Positions 16,453-24,657 of a DNA stretch of 64,000 nucleotides are shown here, piece by piece; position 1 is the stretch's first letter, and each line of letters begins with the position of its first letter. The notes under the pieces were generated by a model. It was given only the letters and a program-made list of their open reading frames with translations, was not told the origin of the DNA and did no database searches. This stretch comes from Verrucomicrobiota bacterium (lineage in GTDB: Bacteria > Verrucomicrobiota > Verrucomicrobiia > Limisphaerales > JACRJZ01). The stretch lies in NCBI GenBank assembly GCA_016219875.1, contig JACRJZ010000090.1, positions 1-64,000 on the forward strand, in the 5' to 3' direction. A program made the position numbers and the translations under genes.

Positions 16453-18573
16453 ATGCCGCCCATGATGACGACGCGAATGATCCATCACAGGCTGCCGTTG
16501 CTGGCAGGCGGAACTCTCCTTGGCGCGCTCTTGCTGGGCGCGGCTGCCACGACTCGGGCCGATGAAGGCATGTGGCTTTACAACGCCCCGCCGCGCAAGC
16601 TGCTCAAGGAGCGGCACCAGTTCGAGCCGACGGCCGCCTGGCTGGAACACGTGCAGAAATCGAGCGTGCGCTTCAACAGCGGCGGCTCCGGCTCCTTCGT
16701 GTCCGAGGACGGATTGCTCATCTCGAATCATCACGTCGGCTCCGACGATCTCCAAAAGCTCAGTGACGAGCAGCACGATTACGTGCGCAACGGCTTCCAC
16801 GCCCGCACCCGCGCCGAGGAGAAGCGGTGCCTCGACCTTGAACTGAACGTGCTTCAGAACATCGAGGACGTGACCGCCCGCGTGAACGCCGCCGTCAAAC
16901 CCGGCTTGTCCGCGGACGAGGCCTTCGCCGCGCGCCGCGCCGTGATGGCGGAGATCGAGAAAGAGTCGCTGGACCAGACCGGCCTACGCAGCGACGTGGT
17001 CACGCTTTACCAGGGCGGCGCGTATCATCTCTACCGCTTCAAACGCTACACCGACGTGCGCCTGGTCTTCGCGCCGGAGCAGCAGATCGCGTTTTACGGC
17101 GGCGACCCGGACAACTTTGAGTATCCGCGCTTCGACCTCGACATCTGCCTCTTCCGCGCTTACGAGAACGGCCAGCCGGCGAAGCTCCGGCACCACCTGC
17201 GCTTCAGCACGAACGGTGTCTCGGAGAACGAACTGGTCTTCGTCTCCGGCCATCCGGGCAACACCAGCCGCCAACTGACCTTGGCGGAACTGGAGTATCT
17301 GCGGGACCAGCGGTTCCCCTACATCCTCGCGCGCCTGCACCGGCTCGAAGTCATGCTCACGGCCTGGAGCGGGCGAAGCGACGAAAACGCCCGCCGGGCG
17401 AAGGATTTGTCGTTCGGCGTGCAAAACAGCCGCAAGGCCCGCGAGGGCTTTCTGGCCGGCCTGCTTGACCCGCAAGTCATGTCGCAAAAGAAGCAAGCCG
17501 AGCAAAGGTTTCGCGCCGCCCTCGCCGCCAAGCCGGAATGGAAGGACACGCTGAGCGCCTGGGACCGCATCGCCGCCGCTCAGCAAATCGTCGCGGGTCA
17601 GGCGCTCCCGCACACGTTGCTCGAGGGCGGACACGGTTTCGACTCCACGCTCTTTGGCATCGCCCGCACACTGCTTCGGGCCGCGGACGAGAAGCCCAAG
17701 CCCAGCGGCGAGCGCCTGCGCGAGTTCCGCGATTCCAACCGCGAGTCGCTGGAACTTGGGCTGTTTTCGGAGGAACCAATCTACGACGACTTGGAGACAC
17801 TGCGGCTGGCCAACAGCCTGGGCTGGCTGACTGAGAAACTGGGCAGCGGCCACGCCCTGGTCCAGCAGATCCTGGCCGGCAAATCGCCGCGTGCCCGCGC
17901 GGCGGCACTCGTCAGCGGCACCCGCGTCAAAGACGTGGCCTTGCGCAAGAAGCTCTACGCCGGCTCCGCCGCCGAGGTGGCGGCAGCCAAGGATCCGATG
18001 ATCGAACTGGCCCGGCTCGTGGATGCGGAGGCGCGCCGTTTGCGGAAGATCAACGAGACGCAGGACGAGGTGAAGCGGCAAGCCTACGGGCAGATCGCCG
18101 CCGCCCGGTTTGCGCTGTCGGGGACGGACACGTTCCCGGACGCGACGTTTACCTTGCGGCTGGCCTACGGTGTCGCCCGCGGCTACCAGGGGGATGGCCG
18201 GAAGATTCCGTTCCAGACCATCTTCGCCGGGCTTTACGAGCGCGCCGCCGAGCACAAGAACAAGCCGCCCTTCGATCTGCCCCCGCGCTGGGTGGAACGC
18301 AAAGGCCGCCTCGACCTGAGCACGCCGTTCAACTTCGTGTCCACCGCCGACATCATTGGCGGAAACTCCGGCAGCCCGGTGGTGAACCGCGCGGGCAAGT
18401 TCGTGGGCATCATTTTCGACGGGAACATCCAGTCGCTGGTGCTGGACTTCATCTACACCGAAGAGCAGGCCCGGGCCGTCTCGGTGAATTCGCAGGCCAT
18501 CATGGAGAGTCTGCGGAAGGTGTATGACGCCCACGAACTGGCTGATGAACTGGCGACGGGGCGGGCCAAGTAA
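16453..18573 (+). CDS. S46 family serine peptidase (dipeptidyl peptidase 7/11-like)
   Basis: A 706-residue exported peptidase that should release dipeptides from the N-termini of peptides. The signal peptide ends near TTRA/DEG. The chymotrypsin-like triad is visible: His in SNHHVGSDD near residue 93, Asp in GGDPDNFEYPR near 220, and Ser639 in GGNSGSPVVN. The family normally has NHHCG, so Val replaces the Cys here. The length matches the family. The start could also be ATG 16462 or 16465. It stands alone on the plus strand after the heme-binding protein. Confidence 0.93.
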   Translation: MPPMMTTRMIHHRLPLLAGGTLLGALLLGAAATTRADEGMWLYNAPPRKLLKERHQFEPTAAWLEHVQKSSVRFNSGGSGSFVSEDGLLISNHHVGSDDLQKLSDEQHDYVRNGFHARTRAEEKRCLDLELNVLQNIEDVTARVNAAVKPGLSADEAFAARRAVMAEIEKESLDQTGLRSDVVTLYQGGAYHLYRFKRYTDVRLVFAPEQQIAFYGGDPDNFEYPRFDLDICLFRAYENGQPAKLRHHLRFSTNGVSENELVFVSGHPGNTSRQLTLAELEYLRDQRFPYILARLHRLEVMLTAWSGRSDENARRAKDLSFGVQNSRKAREGFLAGLLDPQVMSQKKQAEQRFRAALAAKPEWKDTLSAWDRIAAAQQIVAGQALPHTLLEGGHGFDSTLFGIARTLLRAADEKPKPSGERLREFRDSNRESLELGLFSEEPIYDDLETLRLANSLGWLTEKLGSGHALVQQILAGKSPRARAAALVSGTRVKDVALRKKLYAGSAAEVAAAKDPMIELARLVDAEARRLRKINETQDEVKRQAYGQIAAARFALSGTDTFPDATFTLRLAYGVARGYQGDGRKIPFQTIFAGLYERAAEHKNKPPFDLPPRWVERKGRLDLSTPFNFVSTADIIGGNSGSPVVNRAGKFVGIIFDGNIQSLVLDFIYTEEQARAVSVNSQAIMESLRKVYDAHELADELATGRAK

Positions 18574-18591
18574 CGGTTGCTGGCCGACGGA

Positions 18592-18712
18592 CTCAAGCGC
18601 TTGGTCTGTCGCTTGAGAGAGCAAGAAACCATTCCGCGCGTCGGAATGGCTTACAGTCGGGCGAAACCCAGGCGAGGAGGGCTTTTTCCGCACAAAGGCG
18701 GCGAAAAGCCCT
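18592..18712. repeat. Three tandem hairpins in the 18574-19067 gap
   Basis: Stem 1 CTCAAGCG/CGCTTGAG (18592-18617), stem 2 CCATTCCG/CGGAATGG (18629-18649) and stem 3 AGGGCTTTT/AAAAGCCCT (18678-18712) are perfect. They follow the S46 peptidase and may terminate it. I see no gene between 18713 and 19067. Confidence 0.6.
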
Positions 18713-19067
18713 GCTTCGTCCGGTGTTCGCGCTGGGAAAGCGTCGAAACAACTTACATTCGGCAAGACCCTCCGATTCCGGTTCGCCACTCGAAGACTCC
18801 GATCAAACCATCGCAACTCATTGATCCGTAGCTGATTCACCGGCCTGCACGGGGGCGGGCTGGGAGCGCGGCACCGGTGGCAATGATTCTGCTCCCCTTG
18901 CGCCACGTGGGATCGCTGGTGCTGGCGGCCCGCATTCCGGCTGAGGCTTGTCCCGAGGGGACTGGACGGCCGGCGTGAGCGGAATTGAGTTCTGGGCGAA
19001 TCGCGGGAAATAGGCGAACGGCTTGGTTCAGTCGAACGGGAAACCAAGCCGGGAAGAGCTTGGTCGC

Positions 19068-19904
19068 ATGGAAAAGTGTTTGTGTGCAGATGAGTCGGTG
19101 ACGAAAGCGGGGTCTTCCCTTTATTGGGATGCCGACGCGGTGTCGCGTCTGGAATCCGAGACCAGTTCGGCTTCCCGACCCGCCGAGGAAGCCATCGTGG
19201 CAACCTCTGCTGCGGCTCGCGTCTGCAACATCCTCCTCGTGGACGACCACCCGCTCTTTCGCGACGGGGTGCGGACACGGGTGGAGAAACAGCCGGATTG
19301 GCGCGTGTGCGCGGAGGCCGACACCGAAGCGGCTGCGCTCGAAGCAGTGAGGACCGCTCCGCCCAGCCTCGTCATCTTGCGGTTGCGGCTGCGGAACACG
19401 GACACCATCGACCTCATCAAGGAGCTGCAACGCGAGAAACCCGGCCTCCCCATTCTCGTCGTGGGCGAAGGCGAGGAAATGCTGTTGGCCGAAACCGCGC
19501 TGAAAGCCGGCGCCCGGGGCTTCCTCTTGCGAGATCAAGCGCCGGAAGACCTGCTCGCCGCCATCGACGCGGTGCTGCACGGGGAGGTCTATCTGAACAA
19601 CCGCCTCACCTCCTTGATCCTCAAGAAAGCCTACTTCGGCGACCAGATGGACGGGGTGACCCGCGCGCTCTCGCATCGCGAACTCCAGGTTTTCGCCCTC
19701 ATCGGCCTCGGTTACAGCACGCGCGACATCGCCACAAAGCTCAGTCTGAGCCGCCGCACGGTCAACGTGCATCGCGAGAACATCAAACACAAACTGGGCC
19801 TGAAGGCAGCGCCCCATTTGGTTTATGCGGCCGTGAAATGGATGCAGGACCGGTCCTCCAAATCAGTCGAAGAACTCGTTCCGGCTGACCCGGTTCTCGC
19901 CTAA
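19068..19904 (+). CDS. NarL/LuxR-type response regulator lacking the phospho-acceptor Asp
   Basis: A 278-residue regulator. Residues of about 53-170 form a receiver domain and about 205-265 a LuxR-type helix-turn-helix (LSHRELQVFALIGLGYSTRD, then LSLSRRTVNVHRENIKHKLG). The first 50 residues are an unusual extension. The receiver has the acidic pair Asp59-Asp60 in LLVDDHP, but the residue at the phosphorylation site is Arg105 (VILRLRLRN instead of the usual LLDLRL). The switch Thr/Ser is Gly133 and the conserved Lys is Arg155. It is therefore probably an atypical, phosphorylation-independent regulator. No kinase gene is next to it. A TTG at 19023 is an alternative start. Confidence 0.9.
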   Translation: MEKCLCADESVTKAGSSLYWDADAVSRLESETSSASRPAEEAIVATSAAARVCNILLVDDHPLFRDGVRTRVEKQPDWRVCAEADTEAAALEAVRTAPPSLVILRLRLRNTDTIDLIKELQREKPGLPILVVGEGEEMLLAETALKAGARGFLLRDQAPEDLLAAIDAVLHGEVYLNNRLTSLILKKAYFGDQMDGVTRALSHRELQVFALIGLGYSTRDIATKLSLSRRTVNVHRENIKHKLGLKAAPHLVYAAVKWMQDRSSKSVEELVPADPVLA

Positions 19905-19933
19905 AGCCGCGCCGGGCGCTCCGGCGCTCCGGC

Positions 19934-20656
19934 TCACTTCAAAGCGGCATAGACCCGATGCACGTCGTCGTGGTCGTCGAGCGCGGTGAGGAACGCCACC
20001 ACTTCCTGGCGCGCCGCGTCGCTGACTTCAGGGAACTGCTTCGCCAAGTAGCGCAACTCGGCCGCAATGACGTTCCATCCGGCGGCCTTCAACGCCTTTG
20101 ACACGGCGTCCAGGTCCTTGATCTCCGTGATGAAGCAGGCGCCCTTGTGCCCGGCGGGTGTTTCCTCCGCTTCCAAGGGCTGCACCTCCTGCGCGCCGGC
20201 TTCGATTGCGTCCGTCTCGGCGTCGCGGTTCGCGTCCGCGTGCGTGGCTTCGACGACGCCCAGGTGATTGAAGAAAAAGCTGACGCAACCCGGCTGGCCC
20301 AGCGTGCCAGCCTGGAACAACTTGCGCAGCTCCGGCGCCGTGCGGCTGCGATTGTCGGTCAGGCACTCCACCACCACGGGCACTTTGTGCGGCGCGAAGC
20401 CCTCATACGTGACCATCTCAAAGCTGACTTTCTCGTCGGTCTGGCCGGAGCCTTTCTTGATGGCGCGCTCGATGGTGTCGCGATAGACGGAGGCCTTCCG
20501 GGCTTTCTCGATCGCGGCGGCGAGACGGGGGTTGAGATCAGGATCCGCCCCGCCCAGTTTGGCGGCGACCATGATTTCGCGGACCAGTTTGCTGACCAAC
20601 TGGCCCTTCTTCTGCGCGTTGGCTTCGCGCCCGGCTTGCTTCCATTGTGCGCCCAT
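19934..20656 (-). CDS. YebC/PmpR family DNA-binding or translation-related protein
   Basis: A 240-residue protein of the YebC/PmpR/TACO1 family. Family elements are the N-terminal basic region (QKKGQLVSKLVREIMVAAKLGG), NPRLAAAIEKAR, DTIERAIKKGSG and the FAPHKVPVVVECLTDN strand. Members have been described as transcription regulators and, more recently, as helping ribosomes through difficult sequences; the role here is not known. The start MGAQWKQAGRE replaces the common MAGHSKW. It is convergent with the response regulator, 29 bases apart. Confidence 0.93.
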   Translation of the reverse strand: MGAQWKQAGREANAQKKGQLVSKLVREIMVAAKLGGADPDLNPRLAAAIEKARKASVYRDTIERAIKKGSGQTDEKVSFEMVTYEGFAPHKVPVVVECLTDNRSRTAPELRKLFQAGTLGQPGCVSFFFNHLGVVEATHADANRDAETDAIEAGAQEVQPLEAEETPAGHKGACFITEIKDLDAVSKALKAAGWNVIAAELRYLAKQFPEVSDAARQEVVAFLTALDDHDDVHRVYAALK

Positions 20657-20757
20657 AGGTTGGGAGCACTGTGGGAAACTTGGCGGATGGGTTCAACCTG
20701 AAAAACGGCGGCCGCGTAAGGCCGTAAGGCCTCAGTAGAGTCCGGCTCTGGCGGTTC

Positions 20758-20895
20758 GCCAAATCCGAAACAAATCCGAAACTTGAAATCTCAAATCCGA
20801 AACCTTCACGGGCCGACAGGGTTTCAGATTTGCCCACTCGGATTTCGGATTTGTTTCGGATTTCGATTTTCGGATTTCGGATTTCGGATTTCGGC
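20758..20895. repeat. Heptamer tandem repeat in inverted arrangement
   Basis: The left part has units AAATCCG, AAACTTG, AAATCTC. The right part has repeated CGGATTT units, the reverse complement type, with a 7-base step. The arms together could fold into a long hairpin. The rest of the 20657-21047 gap holds a second short run of 7-base TCTGACC units near 21009-21030 and a GTAGCGGCG motif near 20985, but no gene. Confidence 0.85.
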
Positions 20896-21047
20896 CTCGG
20901 CCCCGACTTTAATGAGGCGTTACGAGGCCGCGGCTCCAAGCAACCGCCTTTCCTGCCATCAACTCGACGCGCTGACAGGTCGTAGCGGCGAGAAAGCCCG
21001 GATACCCCTTCTGACCTCTGACCTCTGGATCGAACTGCTTCCCCTTC

Positions 21048-21836
21048 TCACCGCGCCGGGATCACCAGCGTCTGGCCCACGCGCAACCGCCGGTCGTCCA
21101 GGCCCGGATTGGCGGCGCGCAGCGCACTGAGCTTGATGCCGTAGCGCGCCGCGATCTTGGACGGGTTTTCCCCGGGGCCAACCCTGTGGGTCCGCGGGAC
21201 GGCGACGCGGGTGGGCGCGGGCCGCGGTTCCACGGCGCGTGTGGTCGTCGGCGTGACCGCGGAAGATGAGGCGGCATCAGTGCGCGCCGCCAACGCTGGC
21301 TGAGGCGCTGGCGCGGAGCCGCTGGGCGCCGAGGTGACGCTCCCGGAAGGCATGACGCTCGATCGTCCTCCGTAGTAATTCTGCCATTCCTGCAACCGCT
21401 GACGCAGGACTTGGTTTTCCATCGTCAGCCGGTCGAGTTCCTTCTGCATGTATTCCGCCGTGGGCGTCTGGGTGACGGTCTTGGCCAACTCGCGCTTGCA
21501 GACTTCGAGGCGGTCGCGGGCGATGTCGGCGGGGTAGGCGTTGGGGCGCAAGCGGCGCGCTTTCTCGTAATGGTAAAGCGCGGCGGCGTAGTCGTTCTTC
21601 TGCTGGTCGTAGATCACCGCCAGTTCGAAATGCGCGGAGGCCGAATGCGGATTCACTTCCAGCGCCCGGTCAAACGCCTCGATGGCGCCGTCGAAATCCC
21701 GGTCCTGCGCGCGGGCCTTGCCGGTGAGGAAGTTCGATTCCTTCTGCTCGTCGAGCGGGCCTTGGGCGGGGGGCCAACAGCCGCACAAGCCCAGACTGCA
21801 GATCAGGAGCAACGTCCATCGCAATGAAGACGACAT
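21048..21836 (-). CDS. TPR/LysM-domain lipoprotein
   Basis: A 262-residue lipoprotein. The lipobox LCGC ends a signal peptide at about residue 20. Residues of about 30-105 contain TPR-like repeats (DFDGAIEAFDRALEVNP, SAHFELAVIYDQQKND). A coiled-coil-like segment near 120-150 (KELDRLTMENQVLRQRLQEW) and a Ser/Pro/Thr-rich linker follow. The C-terminal 50 residues are a LysM-type domain (HRVGPGENPSKIAARYGI and VGQTLVIPAR) that should bind peptidoglycan. The start is the second Met, at 21836. Probable role: envelope scaffold. It is a single gene. Confidence 0.87.
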   Translation of the reverse strand: MSSSLRWTLLLICSLGLCGCWPPAQGPLDEQKESNFLTGKARAQDRDFDGAIEAFDRALEVNPHSASAHFELAVIYDQQKNDYAAALYHYEKARRLRPNAYPADIARDRLEVCKRELAKTVTQTPTAEYMQKELDRLTMENQVLRQRLQEWQNYYGGRSSVMPSGSVTSAPSGSAPAPQPALAARTDAASSSAVTPTTTRAVEPRPAPTRVAVPRTHRVGPGENPSKIAARYGIKLSALRAANPGLDDRRLRVGQTLVIPAR

Positions 21837-21889
21837 GGGGCGGAGCCTACTGGATAGCGCAAGGAGGTGCAATGACCCAGAGGGCGAGG

Positions 21890-22068
21890 AAGTTCAAGGC
21901 TCCAAGTTCAAGGTTCCATGTTTGAAGTCACATGGTCGCCGGCTATACGAACAGCCCCCGTGGAGGAAGGTGTTTCGCCTCGTAGCAGCCGACGTGAGGA
22001 GGCTCCATCTAGAGATCAGAGGTCAGAAGCCAGACGAGGAGATGGAGCCTCCTCACGTCGGCTGCTAC
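21890..22068. repeat. GTAG-headed inverted-pair repeat with heptamer repeats
   Basis: Perfect 29-base arms at 21982-22010 and 22040-22068 start GTAGCAGCCGACGTGAGG and end CTAC. The 29-base spacer contains 7-base units of the TCAGAGG type. A short run of 7-base GTTCAAG units lies at about 21890-21915. The right arm overlaps the TAG stop codon of the next gene. Confidence 0.92.
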
Positions 22069-23018
22069 TGCATGAACTCCGCCACGTTCTCCTTCGTCAC
22101 GAGTTGGAACGGGATGAAAGCCTGTTTCTCGTAGGGCTGCTGGCGGACGATCTTCACCGCGGTTTCCAGCGCCGTGCCGGCCTGGCCTTTGGCGTCCTGG
22201 AAAACCGTCGCGTCGAGGCGGCCATCCTTCACCGCCTGGAGCGCGTCGGCGATGGCATCGACGCTGGCGACGACCACTTTGTCCTTCAGCTTCGCCTGCT
22301 CCAACGCAATGACCGCGCCCATGCCCATCTCGTCGTTCTGGGCAAAGACTGCGTTGATCTTCATTCCGTAGGACTGAATCCAATTCTCCATCAGCGTGAC
22401 CGCTTTGGCGCGGTCCCACTCGGCGGTCTGGTCGGCAAGGAGCTTGAGGCCGGGGTGCCGGGCCAGCGTGGCACGCGCGCCCTGGTCGCGTTTGATCTGC
22501 GCCGCTTGACCCATGTAGCCGTGCATCATCACCACCTGGCCCTGGCCGTTGAGACGCCGGGCGAGGTAGTCCATCGCAAGGCGCGCCGACTCTTCATCGC
22601 GCGAGCCAACGAACGCGGTGGGCGCAGACTTGGTTTCCGAGTTCACGTTTACGATCGGAATGCCCGCCGCCAGGGCCTTGTCCACCGCCGGTGAAGTGGC
22701 TTCGACTTCGCACGGGTTGAGGACGATGGCCGTGACCTTCTGGGCGATGAAACTCTCGACTTGCTGGACCTGCCGCTCGGGGCTGCGCTGGGCGTCATTG
22801 ACGATCAACTTCACGCCCAGCTCGCGCGCTTTCGCCTCCAGCGCCTGGTTCAGCATCACGATGAACTCGGAGGAAAGGTTCATCAGCGAAACGCCGACAG
22901 TGATCGGCTTCTCGCCGGCGGGCGACGGCACGTCCACGTTGCCCTGCTGGCCGCAGCCGACGAGCAATCCCGCCGCCAGTACCGCAGCAAGCCTTTGCGG
23001 TTTGAGAATCCAAGTCAT
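22065..23018 (-). CDS. Sugar-binding lipoprotein of an ABC transporter (RbsB-like)
   Basis: A 317-residue periplasmic-binding protein of the Peripla_BP_4/LacI fold, anchored by a lipobox LLVGC. ITVGVSLMNLSSEFIVMLN, ARELGVKLIVNDAQ and the hinge-region VFAQNDEMGMGAVIALEQA are typical of ribose/galactose-type binding proteins. I chose the ATG at 23018 because the signal follows directly. No ATPase or permease gene is adjacent, so the partner transporter must be elsewhere. The TAG stop lies inside the inverted-pair repeat 21982-22068. Confidence 0.92.
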   Translation of the reverse strand: MTWILKPQRLAAVLAAGLLVGCGQQGNVDVPSPAGEKPITVGVSLMNLSSEFIVMLNQALEAKARELGVKLIVNDAQRSPERQVQQVESFIAQKVTAIVLNPCEVEATSPAVDKALAAGIPIVNVNSETKSAPTAFVGSRDEESARLAMDYLARRLNGQGQVVMMHGYMGQAAQIKRDQGARATLARHPGLKLLADQTAEWDRAKAVTLMENWIQSYGMKINAVFAQNDEMGMGAVIALEQAKLKDKVVVASVDAIADALQAVKDGRLDATVFQDAKGQAGTALETAVKIVRQQPYEKQAFIPFQLVTKENVAEFMQ

Positions 23019-23042
23019 GTGAGGCGCTTTCCCGACTCCGTT

Positions 23043-23128
23043 GCGGCGTCTCGGCAGTGCGCCGCCAATTCTGCATTTGCCTTTTGCCTTCTGCCCTGCC
23101 ACGCGGCGCTCTGCCGAGCCGCCGCTAC
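23043..23128. repeat. GTAG-headed inverted-pair repeat (GCGGCG family) with heptamer linker
   Basis: The left unit 23043-23065 and right unit 23103-23128 (ending CTAC) are imperfect inverted copies of GTAGCGGCGTCTCGGCAGAG followed by CGCCGC. The linker between them is made of 7-base units such as TTTTGCC and TTCTGCC. The same element occurs at 49199-49293, and half of it at 54388. Confidence 0.88.
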
Positions 23129-23141
23129 GCCCGCCCCGCCG

Positions 23142-24416
23142 TCACACCTTCGGCTCCCAACCCGGACGATACTCGCGCGACCAGAATTTCTCCGCCTCGG
23201 CGTCGCCCACGATCTTGTGCGTGACGGGGTCGAAGTGGATCGTGCGCCCGGCGCGATAAGCAATGTTCCCAAGGTGGCAGAGCAACGTGCTCTTCTGGCC
23301 TTCCGCGATGTCCTGCTTCAGCTTCTTGGCGCCGCGGATGGCGTCGAGGAAGTTCTGGATATGAACCACGTCGCCGCCCGGGCCGGTGCCTTTGGCGGCT
23401 TCCTTGCCTTTTGCGTCGAAAACTTTGTAGCCGTTGCCGTCCTGGACGAGCGATCCCTGGTCGCCATACCACGCCACGAACGGCTGCATTTCCTGCCGGC
23501 GCGGATTGCAACTGCTGTGGTCCCAGAAAATGCCGCATCCGCCAAAGTCGAAGACCGCCACGCCGGTGTCGGGCGTTTCCTGGTCGTCGTCGAAATGGTA
23601 CCGACCGCCGTTGTAGGTGATGCGCCGGGGCGCCTCAACGCCGAGGCCCCAGCGGGCGATATCAAGGGCGTGGACGCCATTGTTGGCGAGTTCACCGCCG
23701 CCCCAATGCCAGCGCCAGTGCCAGTTGTAGTGAACGAGATTGTCGAGGTAAGGCCGTTCTGGAATCGGACCTTGCCAGAGTTCGTAGTCCAGATAGGCCG
23801 GCACGGGAACCACTTTGCCGCGGCCGATGGTGGGGCGCGAAGCGTTATACCAGCAGCGCGCGGAGAGCACCCGGCCGATCGCACCGTCGCGCAACTTCTG
23901 GATCCCCTCGATGACGCCAGGCCAACTGCGGCGCTGCGTGCCCATTTGCACAACGCGGTTGTGTTTGCGCGCGGCGGCGACCATCAACTCGCCTTCGCGG
24001 GCGTTGTGGCTGCCGGGCTTCTCGACATAGACATGCTTGCCCGCCGCACAGGCGAGGATCGTGGCCGGCGCGTGCCAGAAGTTCGGTGTCGCGATGAAGA
24101 GCGCATCCACCGCTTTGTCCTCCAGGGCGCGGCGCACGTCTTTCACGGCCTTGGGCGCGCTCTTCTGCGCGTCGCCCACGGCCTTGGCGGCGCGGTCGAG
24201 CCGGTTCTGGTCCACGTCGCAAACCCAGGCGATCTCGACGTTGGCGATCTGCTGGAGGGCTTTGATGTGATCGTAACCGCGGCCCAAGCCCATGACGGCG
24301 ACCACGAGCTTCTCGTTGGGGGAATCCGCGGCGGGAAGGTGCGGTGCGCTGGCCAGCGCGGCACTGGCCAAAGCGGTCTGCTGCAGGAAACGACGGCGTG
24401 GAATCAGTGTGTTCAT
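23142..24416 (-). CDS. Gfo/Idh/MocA family oxidoreductase, Tat-exported
   Basis: A 424-residue NAD(P)-dependent sugar or polyol oxidoreductase of the secreted type common in Verrucomicrobia and Planctomycetes. The Tat signal is RRRFLQQTALASAAL. The Rossmann part has VAVMGLGRGYDHIKA and CDVDQNRLDRA; the catalytic-region motif is VYVEKPGSHN, with Lys in EKP. The C-terminal ligand domain includes NWHWRWHWGGGELANNGVH, where Trp and His are unusually dense. The start is at 24416. It is divergent from the next gene, with a repeat element in the gap. Confidence 0.93.
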   Translation of the reverse strand: MNTLIPRRRFLQQTALASAALASAPHLPAADSPNEKLVVAVMGLGRGYDHIKALQQIANVEIAWVCDVDQNRLDRAAKAVGDAQKSAPKAVKDVRRALEDKAVDALFIATPNFWHAPATILACAAGKHVYVEKPGSHNAREGELMVAAARKHNRVVQMGTQRRSWPGVIEGIQKLRDGAIGRVLSARCWYNASRPTIGRGKVVPVPAYLDYELWQGPIPERPYLDNLVHYNWHWRWHWGGGELANNGVHALDIARWGLGVEAPRRITYNGGRYHFDDDQETPDTGVAVFDFGGCGIFWDHSSCNPRRQEMQPFVAWYGDQGSLVQDGNGYKVFDAKGKEAAKGTGPGGDVVHIQNFLDAIRGAKKLKQDIAEGQKSTLLCHLGNIAYRAGRTIHFDPVTHKIVGDAEAEKFWSREYRPGWEPKV

Positions 24417-24508
24417 GGCGCGATTAGAAACTCGATCCCGCCAGAAGACAATGCCGAAAAGCGCGGCCACCAGGACTGCCCAGGGCTGATTCAAGAAACA
24501 TGCGGAGA

Positions 24509-24580
24509 GGAGCGCGGGCAGCCCCGCGCGTTCCGTCGAAAATGGGAGCGAAAAACACGCGGGCAGGCTGCCCGCGCTCC
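24509..24580. repeat. GGAG-headed inverted-pair repeat
   Basis: GGAGCGCGGGCAG at 24509-24521 and its reverse complement at 24568-24580 bound the element, and both ends fold into GC-rich stems (GCGCGGG/CCCGCGC, CGCGGGCA/TGCCCGCG). It lies in the divergent gap 24417-24657. No other feature was seen there. Confidence 0.85.
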
Positions 24581-24657
24581 TTCTTAAATCAGCCCCTCCA
24601 AGTCTGCCCGACAAGATTGCATTTGCGCCGGTCGCGGGCTGCGGGAAGAATCCAGCC

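Noticed and set aside
16984..19278. A 764-codon minus-strand open frame antisense to the S46 peptidase and the response regulator
   Set aside because: High GC makes long antisense frames common; both plus-strand genes have clear families and the antisense translation has no domain.
21890..22068. Possible riboswitch or attenuator downstream of the LysM gene
   Set aside because: The fold is explained by the perfect inverted repeat pair found at several other sites.
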